The notes beneath the pieces are model-generated. The model was not told the origin of the DNA. It searched no databases and worked only from the letters and a program-made list of their open reading frames with translations. The position numbers and the translations under genes are program-made. A stretch of DNA of 64,000 bases from Rhipicephalus microplus (Eukaryota > Arthropoda > Arachnida > Ixodida > Ixodidae), in contig NC_134700.1 in assembly GCF_043290135.1 (NCBI RefSeq), forward strand, positions 240,873,088 through 240,937,087, in the 5' to 3' direction. Below are positions 44,729-56,863 of the stretch, piece after piece (within the stretch, counting starts at the first letter, position 1; every line of letters starts with the position of its first letter).

Positions 44729-47700
44729 GATTTTCGGAAACCGATTTCTGAACAGTGTAAGTTGATATATTATTCTCCACTGCATGCACATTGGTGAAAC
44801 TGTGAAATCTGCAGCCATCTTGCCCGGCACTGACGAAACTCGGGAGGCGGCTTTCAAGTTGGTGACTTCGAGCGGATTGATGCAACTTGTTTTACCACTG
44901 AGTGCGGAAGCGCCCATGTCATCCCCGTAAAGTCACTTAGCAGTATATTAATCATTATCATGGTCGGCGGTCCTCCACCACTCGGTCGTGTGCAAGTGTC
45001 TGTCGTAAGGCTGCCAGGTGTGGTAATCTTTAACATGATGACCTTTCAATGGCTTGTCATCAACGCACCAGCCAAGGTGCAATGTTGACGCTCTTTGCGG
45101 GCAGGGCATTCCTCGTCTGGCAACACCTCGTTGAGCTGTCTCAACTGTACATTAGTGGCATCCGATTGTATAGTAGAATGGTTTAGCCTTTGAGTCATGA
45201 CAAGAGACGCCTTAGCTGCAGTCTTCGAAATGACGATAATGTGCAGGCACCACTGAAGCACAAGTCATAATACCGAGCAATGTCGAACGGCGAAGTCTAT
45301 GTAGCATGATCTGTACTGAACGGCACGTTCTTTGAACCCGTACATAGCGGATTCCACGCTTTGAAGCAGATATCAGGATACAAAGCTTGTTCAAAGATAA
45401 TTTCTTGTTCGCAGATATCGACGTCAAACTTTAATTTACATCTCAAGGTAAGTAAGCAACACGTATTTTTGTTTTCGTTGGTACAGTAGTGTTCCTTTAG
45501 TCATTCGGGTAATTGATCTAGAGTACTTTTATTCATTTCCTGAAGGTGCATCCAAGCGGTGCATCAGAACGAGTAGCAAGACCTCAAGAGGCCCCTTAAG
45601 TGCAGTTCTGTGATGAATAAATAAATTGCAAGTTTCAATGCACTGTTAAATTTATATCATTATGCTGCACTAAATAGATGCTTTTGCGTAGCAGGAACCT
45701 CCGTGAACAAAAGAAAAAATACTCAGTCTGTTCGTTGCTGTATATATATTCCGAGATAATTTTTTCGTCTTTTCGCAAAACTATCTCCTAAATATATTTC
45801 CCTCTACGTCAACTACAAACGTATCTCAGTATGTGTATTTTGGGATCACAATCTCGTATTTGGATATCTGTATTACAGAATACTTTTGCGGGTATCTGTG
45901 CCAAGCCCCGTCTTAGAGTAGTGGAAACAGCCAATTAAAGCTGCGCTTTAACACAGATAGAAAAACAGTCTGCCTCAAATACACGTTCAAGGATAAGCGA
46001 TTGGGATGAGAAAAAAAATCTGGCAGATCCCACGTACCTGGGAATCGACGTTATGCGAAGCATGCGGAGGGAAGGTGACCGTGTTGCAAACTTTTTCATT
46101 GAGCGACACGTCATGAAATGACGCTTCCATATGTAGGATTGTTGCACGCACAGACATATGTTGAATATTTTCAGATGTTTATATAATCAGTTGTTTTCAC
46201 TTGCGCAACGATGTCAACTGAAATATGCGTATTAGCAACGCCATAAGCTGATATGAAGCGCTGATGCTCGCGAAGATACTGGCCCTGAACACTGCTACAT
46301 AAATCAACTTCAGCGCCTGGCACCTAACCACAATAGACGTTAACCCAACGTGACGGCTGTATCAAAGAAGTACATATGTAATGTTTATAAAATTGGGTAG
46401 GCAGCACTGCAAGCACTAATGAGTTTTCACGAAGATTAGCGTCTATACTGAAAGTAGTTCCGAGACCTGTTGTCGCTCTGTGGAAATGCTTGACTGACAC
46501 GCAGAATGCTTACGTTAGATTCCTGCTGGCACCCTGAAATTTATTATTTGCATTCATCGGGGGGTCAACGCTGCCTATGTCAGATTTTTCTCAACACTGA
46601 CATTTATTAATTTATGCCTTTGTTGGGTCGACGCTGCCGATGTCGAGTATTGCTTATTGCTAACGCGTTAAAATTGCTCATGTCTGTTCTCGTCGTTCCT
46701 GGGTAGAAACTAAGTGTCAATCATTTGTGGCACATACCCGCATTACAGCGGCGCATACCCGCCCGTAGGTATGTGCCACTGTCTGGCGTTAAGTGTTTGA
46801 TGACGTACGCGACGAGATTTTGACATTAGACATGTCTTGACCAGCGCGCCATATTAGTCAAACCAGCTTACCCTCCCATGATAATTTTGGTTAACGCCAA
46901 GGGGGTGACCTCGAGAGCACCCAAACGTAAGCGGCTAGATAAATAGATACGCTCAAAGTCGCCGAAGTTTGCTTAGAAGTGCTAAGAAAAGCCCATGTAG
47001 GCTGACTGCTGAATGTTTCCTAAAGAATTACTGTAAGCTAGGGCGTGAGTATCAAACACGCTGCGTGTGGACACGCGTTCAGCGTCCCGTCACAAATGTG
47101 ACGGTCTTGGTCCCCCCCCCCCTTTTTTTTTCACTAAGTTCGTTCATAAGCTACATGGATGTGATTGGGCTCAATCATTTTTTTGAAGCACCCTATGCGG
47201 CCATCATGCTGCAAATTATATCTGTAGAACAAAAATTTTATATATTTCGGTATTAACAGTCATTCGATCTCGATGTTATTAGTAATGGTAAATTTCTCGA
47301 TAACTTGCACCAAGTCTTCTTCATAACTTTTCACGTATAAGACATGTGATATATGCCTATTTCTTAAGAGAAACATCAACTGAAATAGCGTTCAAGTTCC
47401 ATCCCCCCCCCCCTTCTCCAGCTTCAACCTTTTTGACGGACCTATGGCCCCGTGGACCCTCACGGGACGAGCGGAGGCGAGGTGTGGAGTCCTAGTCTAG
47501 GGAGTAGCCATGTTGGGAGCCGTGCACTCAGTCACGTAGGCAAGCCTAATGCAAACAACACTAGTCCCAGTGAAAAATAAAAAAAAGAAAGCCGAACGGA
47601 ACGATGGTTGCTGCTTCAAATACTGGGGATGAGAGATCTGGTCAAGATATGAGGCTTAGATAGCTGCAAGAGAGGAGGCCAAGCTGTTTTTATAAGAAGT

Positions 47701-50700
47701 GTTTTTCCTGCCCCGTGGCTCTTTTGGTCTCCTCTATACCCTGTGAATGTTTACGCGTATTCAGAGAGTTTCCGTTCCATGCCTGCCTTCTGGAAACACT
47801 AAATTTGTTTGAACTTGTTGCTGCTTTCTGTGAATCTGTTCCTTTTTTTTAGTTCCACCTCTCTATTGCTACTTATGCTATTGTACAAGAGAAGGGGCTT
47901 TGTGGTTTTACGTTATAGGTGTTATAAAACGAGTTCTGCACCTTCGCACGTCACTGTTGCACATATTGTCTTTTACGTTGTTTTGGTTCTTGTATTTTCT
48001 CTTTTATTTACCTCTAGGACCCAACCTATGTAGTTTAGGTAAACCATATAGGTTGATAGGCTAGCGCCTGTCTCCTTTGCCCGATCGTTCTACAGGGCAG
48101 CTGCGAAGAGCTTTATCACTGTGTGATAATCTCTATTTCTCAGGGCGTTTTCTTTCACATATAATGGTCCAAGCTTTTCTGCTGCGAAAAAAGATCAGGA
48201 CCGCTCGCGATACAACACAGGAGCGAGAGCTTCTTTCATATAATGTCTCGAGAGACCGTACATTGAACTTGACACAGGTTTATGCTGCTGCTGTGCTCGA
48301 CGGGGTTTTACTGTTGATTACAGTCCTAAGTTGGCTATTAAAAGCCGGTATTCATTCTGCCTGGAAGAGCTCTTTGAGTAAGGTAATAGGCAGCGTCTCA
48401 ACTCCATGAGGGCAAAAAAAAAAGAAAACGTTCGCTGAAAGCAATTTTACCCAGTGAAGTTCATTTAGTACGTTCGTACGTGAGATCTTTGATCCAGTGT
48501 GTCTGCGTTTGTCACTGATATTTGCAGTATAAAGAAGGTCTCCTGGAGACGTTCTATTTTTAATATACCAAAGCCCTTTGAAGAAAAACAGTTGAAAAAT
48601 ATACTCTGTTCTAAAAACAGCAGGCACAGAAACACCGCTATTCGTCTTTGAAGATCTGTGGCACACGTTTAATACAGTTACTTGCTCCAAAGTGGCACTC
48701 CAGTTTGTCACTGCAGCCTATCGCACGACATCTTGCGCATTGCGCGAAAGAGATTGACGTAACGAGCGAGTCTGTCACTGGCACTACCTCAGTACTGTGT
48801 AGTGAACGCATATCCTAATGAGGAGAGACTAACAGGCCTCAGAAGGATATCCGACAGGTATAGAAATCCACATAAGCAGGTGGCATGTACTGCATGTACA
48901 GCTCGGGAACATGTGTAAATGACTGTTACGTTAGCTTTTTTTTTCTCGCTGAGATTGTTCGGGCTTCATAGAATAAAGAAACTACTTTCCTAGGGGGGAG
49001 ACTGTGCTTGTTTTTTTTTTCATAAAATTTTCTTCATTCTTCCGCTTTCTGAGCCAGGCATTCACGAACCAATGCACATCTTGATGTTATCACAAAACTC
49101 ATTGGAAAGTATTCCTACGAATATCGCTGATACAGGAATGCTAATGTCACTGCATTTATATAAAGAGCATTTTCCTTGCGAAGAATAAGTATATCACTCT
49201 TAAAAATTCACCAGTTGTATATTACTAACTATTCATCATAGGTCACAGAAATTCACCAGATGCATCTAAAACATACAACTGTACGAAACATACACCCTCC
49301 TCGTCGGTTTTAGTTCTGGCCAAAGCGCCACAATTCTTGTAAGTAAGTTCTAAAAAGGTGATTCCCAAAATTGGCCGCTATCTCACCCTCCAAAAGTGAA
49401 GGTCCAAGAAAGCTGTATCAAACACCACTCGATCGAATGAGGAGGGGGATGTTTTGTCATAACTACTTTAGAGTAATGGCAAAGATAGTCTCATTGCGGA
49501 AGCTTTGGAAGACCGCGATTCGCTTCGTGGCTTATTTCAGCAAGACAAACTTCTATCTTTCGTCAAGCATTGTATTGACGCTGTTGATCTAATGCCTTAA
49601 CATTTGTGGTCAACTCATGGAAGTCTTAAAATGAACTGCTTGAGTTTTTAGACGAGCCTCCTTTTAAAAATGAAAGCTGAAAACACATGTGATCGGAGGA
49701 AGCATGGCCATTTCACGTCATTCGCCGCCCTTGTCTTCAGTGCAGAGCAGCGGCAACCTTGTTGTTACCGGGAAAAGAGCGCCAGGGCGTTACCCTTGTT
49801 CGTAGGTGTCCTAACATTCAGCATATCCTTTTCATGCTTGTTTCGTTGTTTTCTTCATTGATATGAATAGTAAGCGCTATGATGTATGCCTGATCACAAA
49901 GAACGATGAACAGCTTCTTTTCAATTGTTAAAAAGCCATTAACAATTCAGAGGTCTAAGTCTAGTTGTGACATTGTAGCTGTGCACAAGTCTACAGTAAA
50001 CACGTTATTCGGGTCGTCCCTCCACCTCTCCTAATGTCATTCTCCACATCCGAGGTGAAAACGCAGCAAGTTCTCACATCTCCACGCAGAGGAGCATCAG
50101 GGCGAGCTCAAGGGCTTGGACAAACTCTAAGCCCTTGAGTCACCAACAGCGCAAGTGTCTGTTGGTGGCTTAAGGACTTGTAGTTTGATTTCAGTCAATG
50201 CAGACAAAACCAGTGCGGGTAGATACATTTTTGTATAATAAAACTTGAAATTTTCGCACCGGAAAATCCTCCCAATTTCACCCGGCTACAACTCGAGCTG
50301 TATTATGACGCAGACACCAAGAAATCCCTCCTCATTCCGCTGCTGTGCAAATATTCGAGCATCAGTAACGAGAGCAAATATTTCTAACTATCAGTGCTGG
50401 TGACCCTGTTAAAATTCAGCACCTTAATAAATTTCTGACCCCTTCCTGAACCTTTCTTCCTGACTTAGATTGCACCTTTATGTTGTGGGTATACGATTTA
50501 GCGGTTTTTCCGGGTGGATGCACAATGCCAGACGAGACTCAAACTTGCTTCAATCATTTGAACTCGAGCATGTTTCTGTGCTACCTCCAGATTTTCTTAC
50601 TGTTCTTTTACATGCGATGTTTCGCTCATCTATATTATATTTCTCCAATCTGTGATAACCCTTACCTGTCATCTATTAGCCACCCCTTACACTCAAACAT

Positions 50701-50786
50701 TCAACAGTGTGTCGATTATGAGTGCGTGTGCACGTATGTGTGTGTGTGGTGTGTGTGTGTGTTTGTGTGCGCGTGTTCGTGTGTGT
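44729..50786. other. No gene recognised, ~6 kb
   Basis: AT-rich sequence with short frames only, the largest unsupported ones at 46969-47256, 48077-48409 and 48352-48711. It contains poly-C tracts near 47113 and 47403 and a 12-bp inverted repeat at 46727-46779. No SINE body, RT, transposase or host domain was seen. Confidence 0.5.
46727..46779. repeat. 12-bp perfect inverted repeat
   Basis: GTGGCACATACC (46727-46738) and GGTATGTGCCAC (46768-46779), separated by 29 bases that hold a further GCGCATACCCG. The TGGCACATACCCG core also occurs at 4802 and 7250. A candidate end or regulatory motif of a dispersed repeat; function unknown. Confidence 0.6.
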
Positions 50787-51025
50787 TGATTGATATGTGA
50801 GGTTTAACGTCCCAAAACCACTATATGATCATGAAAGACGCCGTAGTGGAGGGCTCCAGAAATGTCGACTACCTGGGGTTCTTTAACGTGCACCCAAATC
50901 TGAGCACGCGGGCCTAAAACATTTCCGCCTCCATCGGAAATGCAGCTGCCGCAGCCGGGATATGAACCCGCGACCTGCGGGTCAGACGCCGAGTATCTTA
51001 ACCACTTAACCACCGTGGCGGGGCC
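50787..51025 (-). mobile_element. Full-length Ruka-type SINE, antisense
   Basis: From the plus strand: a tail TGATTGATATGTGAGG, the body reverse complement (GTTTAACGTCCCAAAACCAC, GACGCCGTAGTGGAGGGCTC, GGGTTCTTTAACGTGCACCC), the B-box region CCGGGATATGAACCCG, and the A-box end TTAACCACCGTGGCGGGGCC. The complete head-to-tail structure is kept, with few changes. GT microsatellites lie on both sides (50730-50785 and 51040-51056). Confidence 0.9.
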
Positions 51026-51299
51026 GCGCACGCTCGCGCGCGCGTGTGTGTGTGTAATGAGAAATTATTATTTATTGGCGCTGAGGCTCGTCAACGCTCG
51101 TTTTGCGTGTCGTGCGAGGAGAAACGGACTTTGTGATGACGTGGTAACAACACACACCACGTTTATGACAGAACACGGAAAATACACATAGTGTGGCAAA
51201 CAATGAGGCACAAAAGGTATGTACAACCAGAATAGCGAACTAAGCTTGATTTAAAAAGTGACCAATTAGCGTTCAAGTAGGAAAGTTCGAAAACCTAAG

Positions 51300-51935
51300 A
51301 GCCAGATCGGTGGTACGAAGGACGCTGATGAGGTGCAGGGCAGGAGGCGGTGGAAAAGCGCTGTTGGATGCTCTCACTTGTCGTTGGGCGACGCTCTAGT
51401 GACGACGGCGTTTGACGGCGTGGTTGCGACTACGGAGCAGTCAACCCACATCGGAGACGTAATGCTCCAAGCGTGGAATGGCCAGACCGTCTAGCGAAGA
51501 GCTTGCGTCGAGACGCGATGCTCGCCACAACCGTGACCATTAGCCAGGCCACGTTCATCGCTGTGCCGAACGGCTGACCGTGGAGACGCCTCGCCAAGAT
51601 CCGCGATGCCCTCGGCAAAGAAGAGAACAGCAGGCCAGGCCGCGCCCCGCGATGCACTACTCGTGCCGGCGATGCCACCCCAGCTGGTGGTTGGGCGGCA
51701 GCAGCGTGGACGGCCGCGTTTCCTGGCCGGAACTTGGATCGCCTGCGTCCGACGCTTTGACCCGCTGTCTTCCGTCTCCCACTGCTCCGGCTCGTCCCCA
51801 GCAACGAAGCTTACCGTCTCCCACTGCTCCGGCTCGTCCCCAGCAACGAAGCTTACCACCACGTAATGGTCACACGTGGCCCAATGCACGCCACCTCTAT
51901 GGGTCACCACAGGTTATCAGCTGATTGGCTGACCT
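51300..51935 (-). other. GC-rich LTR-like segment, unidentified
   Basis: Markedly more GC-rich than its flanks. All frames on both strands are open for long stretches because of composition. It contains a perfect 42-bp tandem duplication (51774-51857). Composition and isolation in AT-rich DNA suggest an LTR or untranslated region of a retroelement, probably read on the minus strand. I found no gag, PBS or second copy. Confidence 0.3.
51774..51857. repeat. 42-bp tandem duplication
   Basis: Two identical 42-base units starting GTCTCCCACTGCTCCGGCTC, at 51774-51815 and 51816-51857. A multiple of three, so any reading frame is kept. Confidence 0.95.
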
Positions 51936-52012
51936 CACGCTCACCGTAGGCTCAAAACCACATGCACCTTGCCCCGCACTTCCATCGTTGTCGTCTTTTT
52001 CTTCACTCATCA

Positions 52013-52014
<2 letters not shown>

Positions 52015-52043
<29 letters not shown>
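52015..52043. repeat. (GT)n microsatellite
   Basis: About 14 pure GT units. A second, shorter GT run lies at about 52331-52351. Confidence 0.9.
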
Positions 52044-52045
<2 letters not shown>

Positions 52046-52859
52046 TTTTTCGCCCCCTTTATGTGAAAATAACTAAAAGGAAAAAGGGGGTAGCCCGTAC
52101 CACCAGGAGGTATAACGAGCTCAAGCCAATCTAACATAAATAAAGAAGGGAAGTTTTCCAAGTTTTTTTTCAAAGCCAATTAGTTTAAAAAATTGACATG
52201 GGTAAAACCTAATTAGTGCGGCATGAAAGTGCAATAAATAAACCGATTAGCTTCTCAAGAATGAGCAGGTGGACATGCAGCAGCAGTGTAATTCCCTAAC
52301 TTGAGTTTTTTGGGGTTCGTGCGTGCGTGCGTGTTTGTGTGTGTGTGTGTGTTTCTGCATATTTATTTTAAATGCGTTGTCGTTGAATGCGGAAAGTCCA
52401 AACAAAACGACGAAGTGGGATGCGGGCCAGTGGTCTTGAGGATTGGTAAACGTTGACGAGGATGGTAGCAGTGGTCTCTGTGATGTCGAAGCCCATTTGT
52501 TCACCAGGAGCCGTGTAGCCAGGCACGTCGGGCTGTCGTTCCAACCAGTGGTGCAACAGGAAACCTTGGGCAGCCTGTTTGCCGGTGCGAACTTAGACAA
52601 GCCGTGATTTGCAATACTAACAAGCTTTAAAAAAAAGGGGAGGGGGCAGGGTTAGGTACTTGCGCAAGCATAGCGGATGCTATGGTTTGAGTACTTGGAG
52701 AAAATGGAGCAGTAATGCTATCGTTATCAGTCGCAGATGTTTTCCCCCACCTTTGTTGGCATAACTGCGACTATAATCGAGAGCGTGCACGCAAAAGTTA
52801 TGATAGGGAGGTGATTCGGAGTAAGAAGTGACATCCTGATAAAGTGTTGGTAGCTAATG
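52044..52859. other. No gene recognised; may hold LINE 3' UTR
   Basis: A minus-strand frame at 52368-52556 (HHWLERQPDVPGYT..) has protein-like composition but no recognised domain. The 3' UTR of the LINE starting at 58390 may extend into this stretch; I could not find its end. Confidence 0.45.
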
Positions 52860-52862
52860 TTG

Positions 52863-55800
52863 TCATGTGGATGTCACAGAAACAGGGTTGCGCATGACAG
52901 TCACTAACTGAATTAGATACGCACAAGATTTTTTATTGGTCAATAGGCCATAATAACACATGGGTAGTGTTATATCACTGTTGTGCACACGTAAGTAGGT
53001 CACAATGTGTTGCGTGTTTAGGCATTCAATAAAGTAGTGTTGTTCGCTCAAGTCAGGTGCACCACACATACACCTGTCCAATGCAGTTATTTTGAAGCGA
53101 TGAAGATAATACTGGAAGTGTCCGTGACCAGATAATAAGCGTGTTAGGCTTTTAGGAGGGGGGAACCATTGAGGAATTTCGTACGGACTTGTGATCCAAT
53201 TAAATAGCGTTGTCTCAGGTCCCTCAGTCTACCAATGGGTGTGCCAATATGAATTCAAGATTTTATGAAACTGAGTTCGTACTGACCGAATTGATATTTT
53301 GGCGTAACGCACGAAGCCTGATCTCCTAATGCAGGTGCAGCGTCAGCTAGGTCATTTCCCAAAATTCCCATATGGCCAGGTACATAGTACAGTTTTAAAA
53401 TTTTGCCTGACGAGATTATATGGTTAAGAAGCAGCTTTATGTTCCAAATTCTTTCATCGTTATCAGTGAGACTTGTAAGTTTCATTAGAAGCGACAGACA
53501 GTCTGTGTAAATATGGGCTGGCGTGTAGAAGTTGTTTGTAAAAACGAAATGGAGGGCTTCTTGGAATGCAATTAATTCTGTCGTTGCCGATCTGAAATGT
53601 CCTGACAGTTATGATTTTTCCATCTTTTGTCAAAGCACCATATGCCACTCCCGCCGCGTAGGACGTGTATGAGCCGTCAGTGTATACGTGAATGGCTTTT
53701 GTTTTGTAAAATAACCGCTTCTTGTGATGATGAGAGTTTAGTGAAACTAAATTTATAATTTTTACTGGGGTGATGAGCCCACGGACTGCATAAATATAAT
53801 ATGTCAGCCGGTTTGAATGTTTTTACACCATAGTAAGTTACGTTCCGGAGTATGAATAAGGAAAATTCTGCAGATAGTCTGTCCAAATCTAATGGTAACG
53901 GAGACACGTTAGCGAGAATTAGTAGGGATGACGTACGTGTGGTGTGAAACTCACCTGTTAAAGAAATTAGGACGGTTCGCTGAACTGATAAAACTCGCGC
54001 CCTAACTAATTTTGATGGGAACATAGGCCACCATACTGAGATGCATATGACAGAGGGCAGTATCACTTGACGGTAGAGTCGTCTAATGAGTGTACTGTTT
54101 AGTGAACGGTGCGATTTTAAAAAATACGGGGAGGTGGGACGTGGACACTTCAGCTTTTCCTTTAATGTAGTCAATGTGGGTACGAAAATTTAAAGAGGGT
54201 TCAAGTAATGTGCCTAGAATCTTAATTTCTTTTAGTGTTTAAGTAAAACGTCTTCCATGCGGATAGATGGGCTACGTTTTGATGTACCCCTGCGTCCGTT
54301 GTTAAAGAACACAAAGAAGGACTTCTCGGCGCTTACCGTAACTTTTTGTTCTTGTGCCCACCCGGATACTAAAGCCAGGACATACTCAGCGTTTACTTGT
54401 AACCGGAGTCTTGGCGTATCTGTGACAACTATGATGGTATCGTCCGCGTACGCCTGTATGTGTACTCCGGGTAGCACGGGAAGATTGAGTATGCTGTGTC
54501 TTACTATGATTCCTTCGTGAATCAATAAAGTTGATTACCTACCTACCTACCTACTATGTTCCACAGTAGCGGACTGATAGGGGATCCTTGCGGGCTGCCA
54601 ATTGTTCTGTGAGCTGTCTCTTGTGCGACGTTGGTTGAAAAAGTTACAGTGCGGTTCGATAAAAAGAATTTGAGTAAACAGTACAAGTTTTGTGGGCACC
54701 TGTACTTGCGTAAAAGGTTTAAGACTGCAGGATGCCAAACGCTATCAAATGCTCCTACAAAGTCAAGAGATATGAGTATGGCAGGAAGTTTGGATGCCTT
54801 GTACGCAGCTAATTTGCTTCGCAGTGTGTACAGTGCCAAAGTAGCACAATTATTGTGCGTAAAACCGTATTGATTATTGTGAAGAAGATTATTATTGTGC
54901 AGTAAATAATAGAGAAGAGCATTTAAGAGTATTTCTAATACTTTACTGAATACAGAGTTCATTACTATTGGTCTATATGCACTAGGCGAAATGAGCACAC
55001 GTCCTGGCTTTGGCTTTGGTATGAATATTACTTTCTCTCTTCTCCAAGCCTGTAGGAAGTGTGCGATCCTTAAGGTGGTATTGAATATAAAATATGAAAA
55101 CTGAGGATGGTATTCAAATAATTCTTTGTTGAACGGGTAGATTAGTACGTCGTGTCCAGGACCAGACTGTGAATTGCCCTGTTTAATCGCGCACTCTATC
55201 TCAGATATTGTAAATAGAGGGTCAGAAGTATGCCACGCGTAAGGACTAGCCGCAATGTTACGCATGATAGTGTGGTGCATGTTGTCTTCAGAACAGCTGT
55301 CCACTACTACCAATGTATCGAGCAGGAGCCGGGCGGACTCACTCACAGAAGTTGTGGGAGTGACGTTATGTAAATCTACAGGAGGAAGAAAAGTTACTTG
55401 GTGGTGTTTTTGAAATGCTGTTTTGAAAACATCACCATATAAACATTTCTTAGTAAAAAAATCACAAATGTCTTTATCAAACGATGCTTTTGCTTTCCTG
55501 ATTTTATCCTTGTTGGTGGAGAATGCGTCAACGTACAATTTGCGATACATGTCTCGAAGGAGGGGGTCAGCTGTTCGCTGGTATCGTCGTCGCATAGCTC
55601 GAACACGCTTACGTTCAATAGTCAATTCTGATGTCCACCAACCATTACCTAATTTACTACGCGATGTTATGCGTCGTGAGTAAGGTTGGCCTAAAGCAGG
55701 GTATATGGCATAAAACTTGTCTATAACCATGTTTAAGGCTTCAGGCCACCCAATGTTGTAGCCGAGTATCTTTGTGAACCAAGTGTCGTCTTTTAGTTTG

Positions 55801-56506
55801 TTAAGAATTTTCGCTCTTCCTAGATTAGTTAATCGTTTAGCACTGCTGGTATGTGCTTGCGAGAACGAGAATTCGATGTAGTTGTGGTTCGAAAGGGTAG
55901 AAATTTGGAGAACCTTCCAATGGTAAGCAAGGTGGTTGAGGTCATGCGAAGCCATGGTTAAATCTATCCATGAATCTGCATACGGAGTTGTGAAAGCTGG
56001 AGGGGAGTTGGGGATGTAAGTCATTCGCCGTCACGATTGGACTACTTCAGAGCCGCGAACATCCTCTATAGCTGCCCCCACATTCTATGCTTAGAATTGA
56101 AATCTCCGGCTATGATGACAGTACGATCTGTGATTAATGAAACTACACATTGCAACTCATCCAGAACTGGATCAATAGGTCTTTACGGTGGTGCATACAC
56201 GGCTATCAGTATTAATGTTTGGTCAAGGCTTTCGCACACTACTGCAACAACAAAATCTGTTACGTGTAATGGGAATGAGTCGAAATTTGTGTTGTGTACT
56301 AGAAGCATGCCGCAAGGATTGTTTGGTGTGTGGAACTAAGTTATGGTGTGTGGTATGCCTTGAACAGTGCCTGTGCGGATGTGCGGGTCACACACGAAGG
56401 CGAAATTGAAATGTTGTTGCGTCATGTATTGTATCAATAATTTTGTGACATGACGTGTATGGTCCAGATTAGCCTGAAAGAATTTCAAGTTATTGCTGTC
56501 AGTCAT
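52863..56506 (-). pseudogene. LINE ORF2: endonuclease, RT, RNase H
   Basis: Starts MTDSNNLKFFQANLDHTR at 56506. Endonuclease blocks: VYAPP, then GDFNSKHRMWG (catalytic Asp/Asn) near 56090, WIDLTMAS, and STLSNHNYIEF, where SNH stands for the usual SDH. RT: REKVIFIPKPKPG, SAYRPIVMNSVFSKVLE, NQYGFTHNNCA, LISLDFVGAFDSVW (first Asp), GSPQGSPISPLLWNIV and YADDTIIVV at 54439-54450. RNase H: VYTDGSYTSYAAG near 53665, then YVPGHMGILGNDLADAA (53380-53325). The C-terminus has CMCGAPDLSEQHYFIEC. A 482-codon open stretch (54543-55990) covers most of the RT. Breaks: a frameshift near 56340, a TAA near 56178, a stop upstream of 56024, and an ACCT repeat at 54537-54552 between the SPQG block and YADD. Confidence 0.9.
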
Positions 56507-56863
56507 GATAGTTCTGATCAATTTTAAAAAACAAGCGCAACGCCTTCCCTGAAACGAAAATGCGAAAAGCTGTAAGGAGCCTTTTTTCATGCATTGCAGT
56601 GTGACACGTGCAACCAGCAAATATCTTGAGGAAAGGAATATCGTGTAATGTTGTGGGTTGTGTAGTTACTTGTAAGTGTGTGTCATATGGTGTAATTTTG
56701 TGTATGAATATGCCGTAATTAGAATATTAGCGGCAAAAGCAGCGACCTCCACGTGGTCCATAAATGAGTCGAAAAGAATGCGTGCACTAATGTAGAAAAC
56801 TGTGAGTAACACTGAACGTTATAGAGGCCGCTGCGTCCTTCTTTGATGTACACGCCTCCTAGA

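Noticed and set aside
48077..48409. 110-codon plus-strand frame with a hydrophobic C-terminal half
   Set aside because: No recognised family, promoter or splice signal; such lengths occur by chance in this 6-kb stretch.
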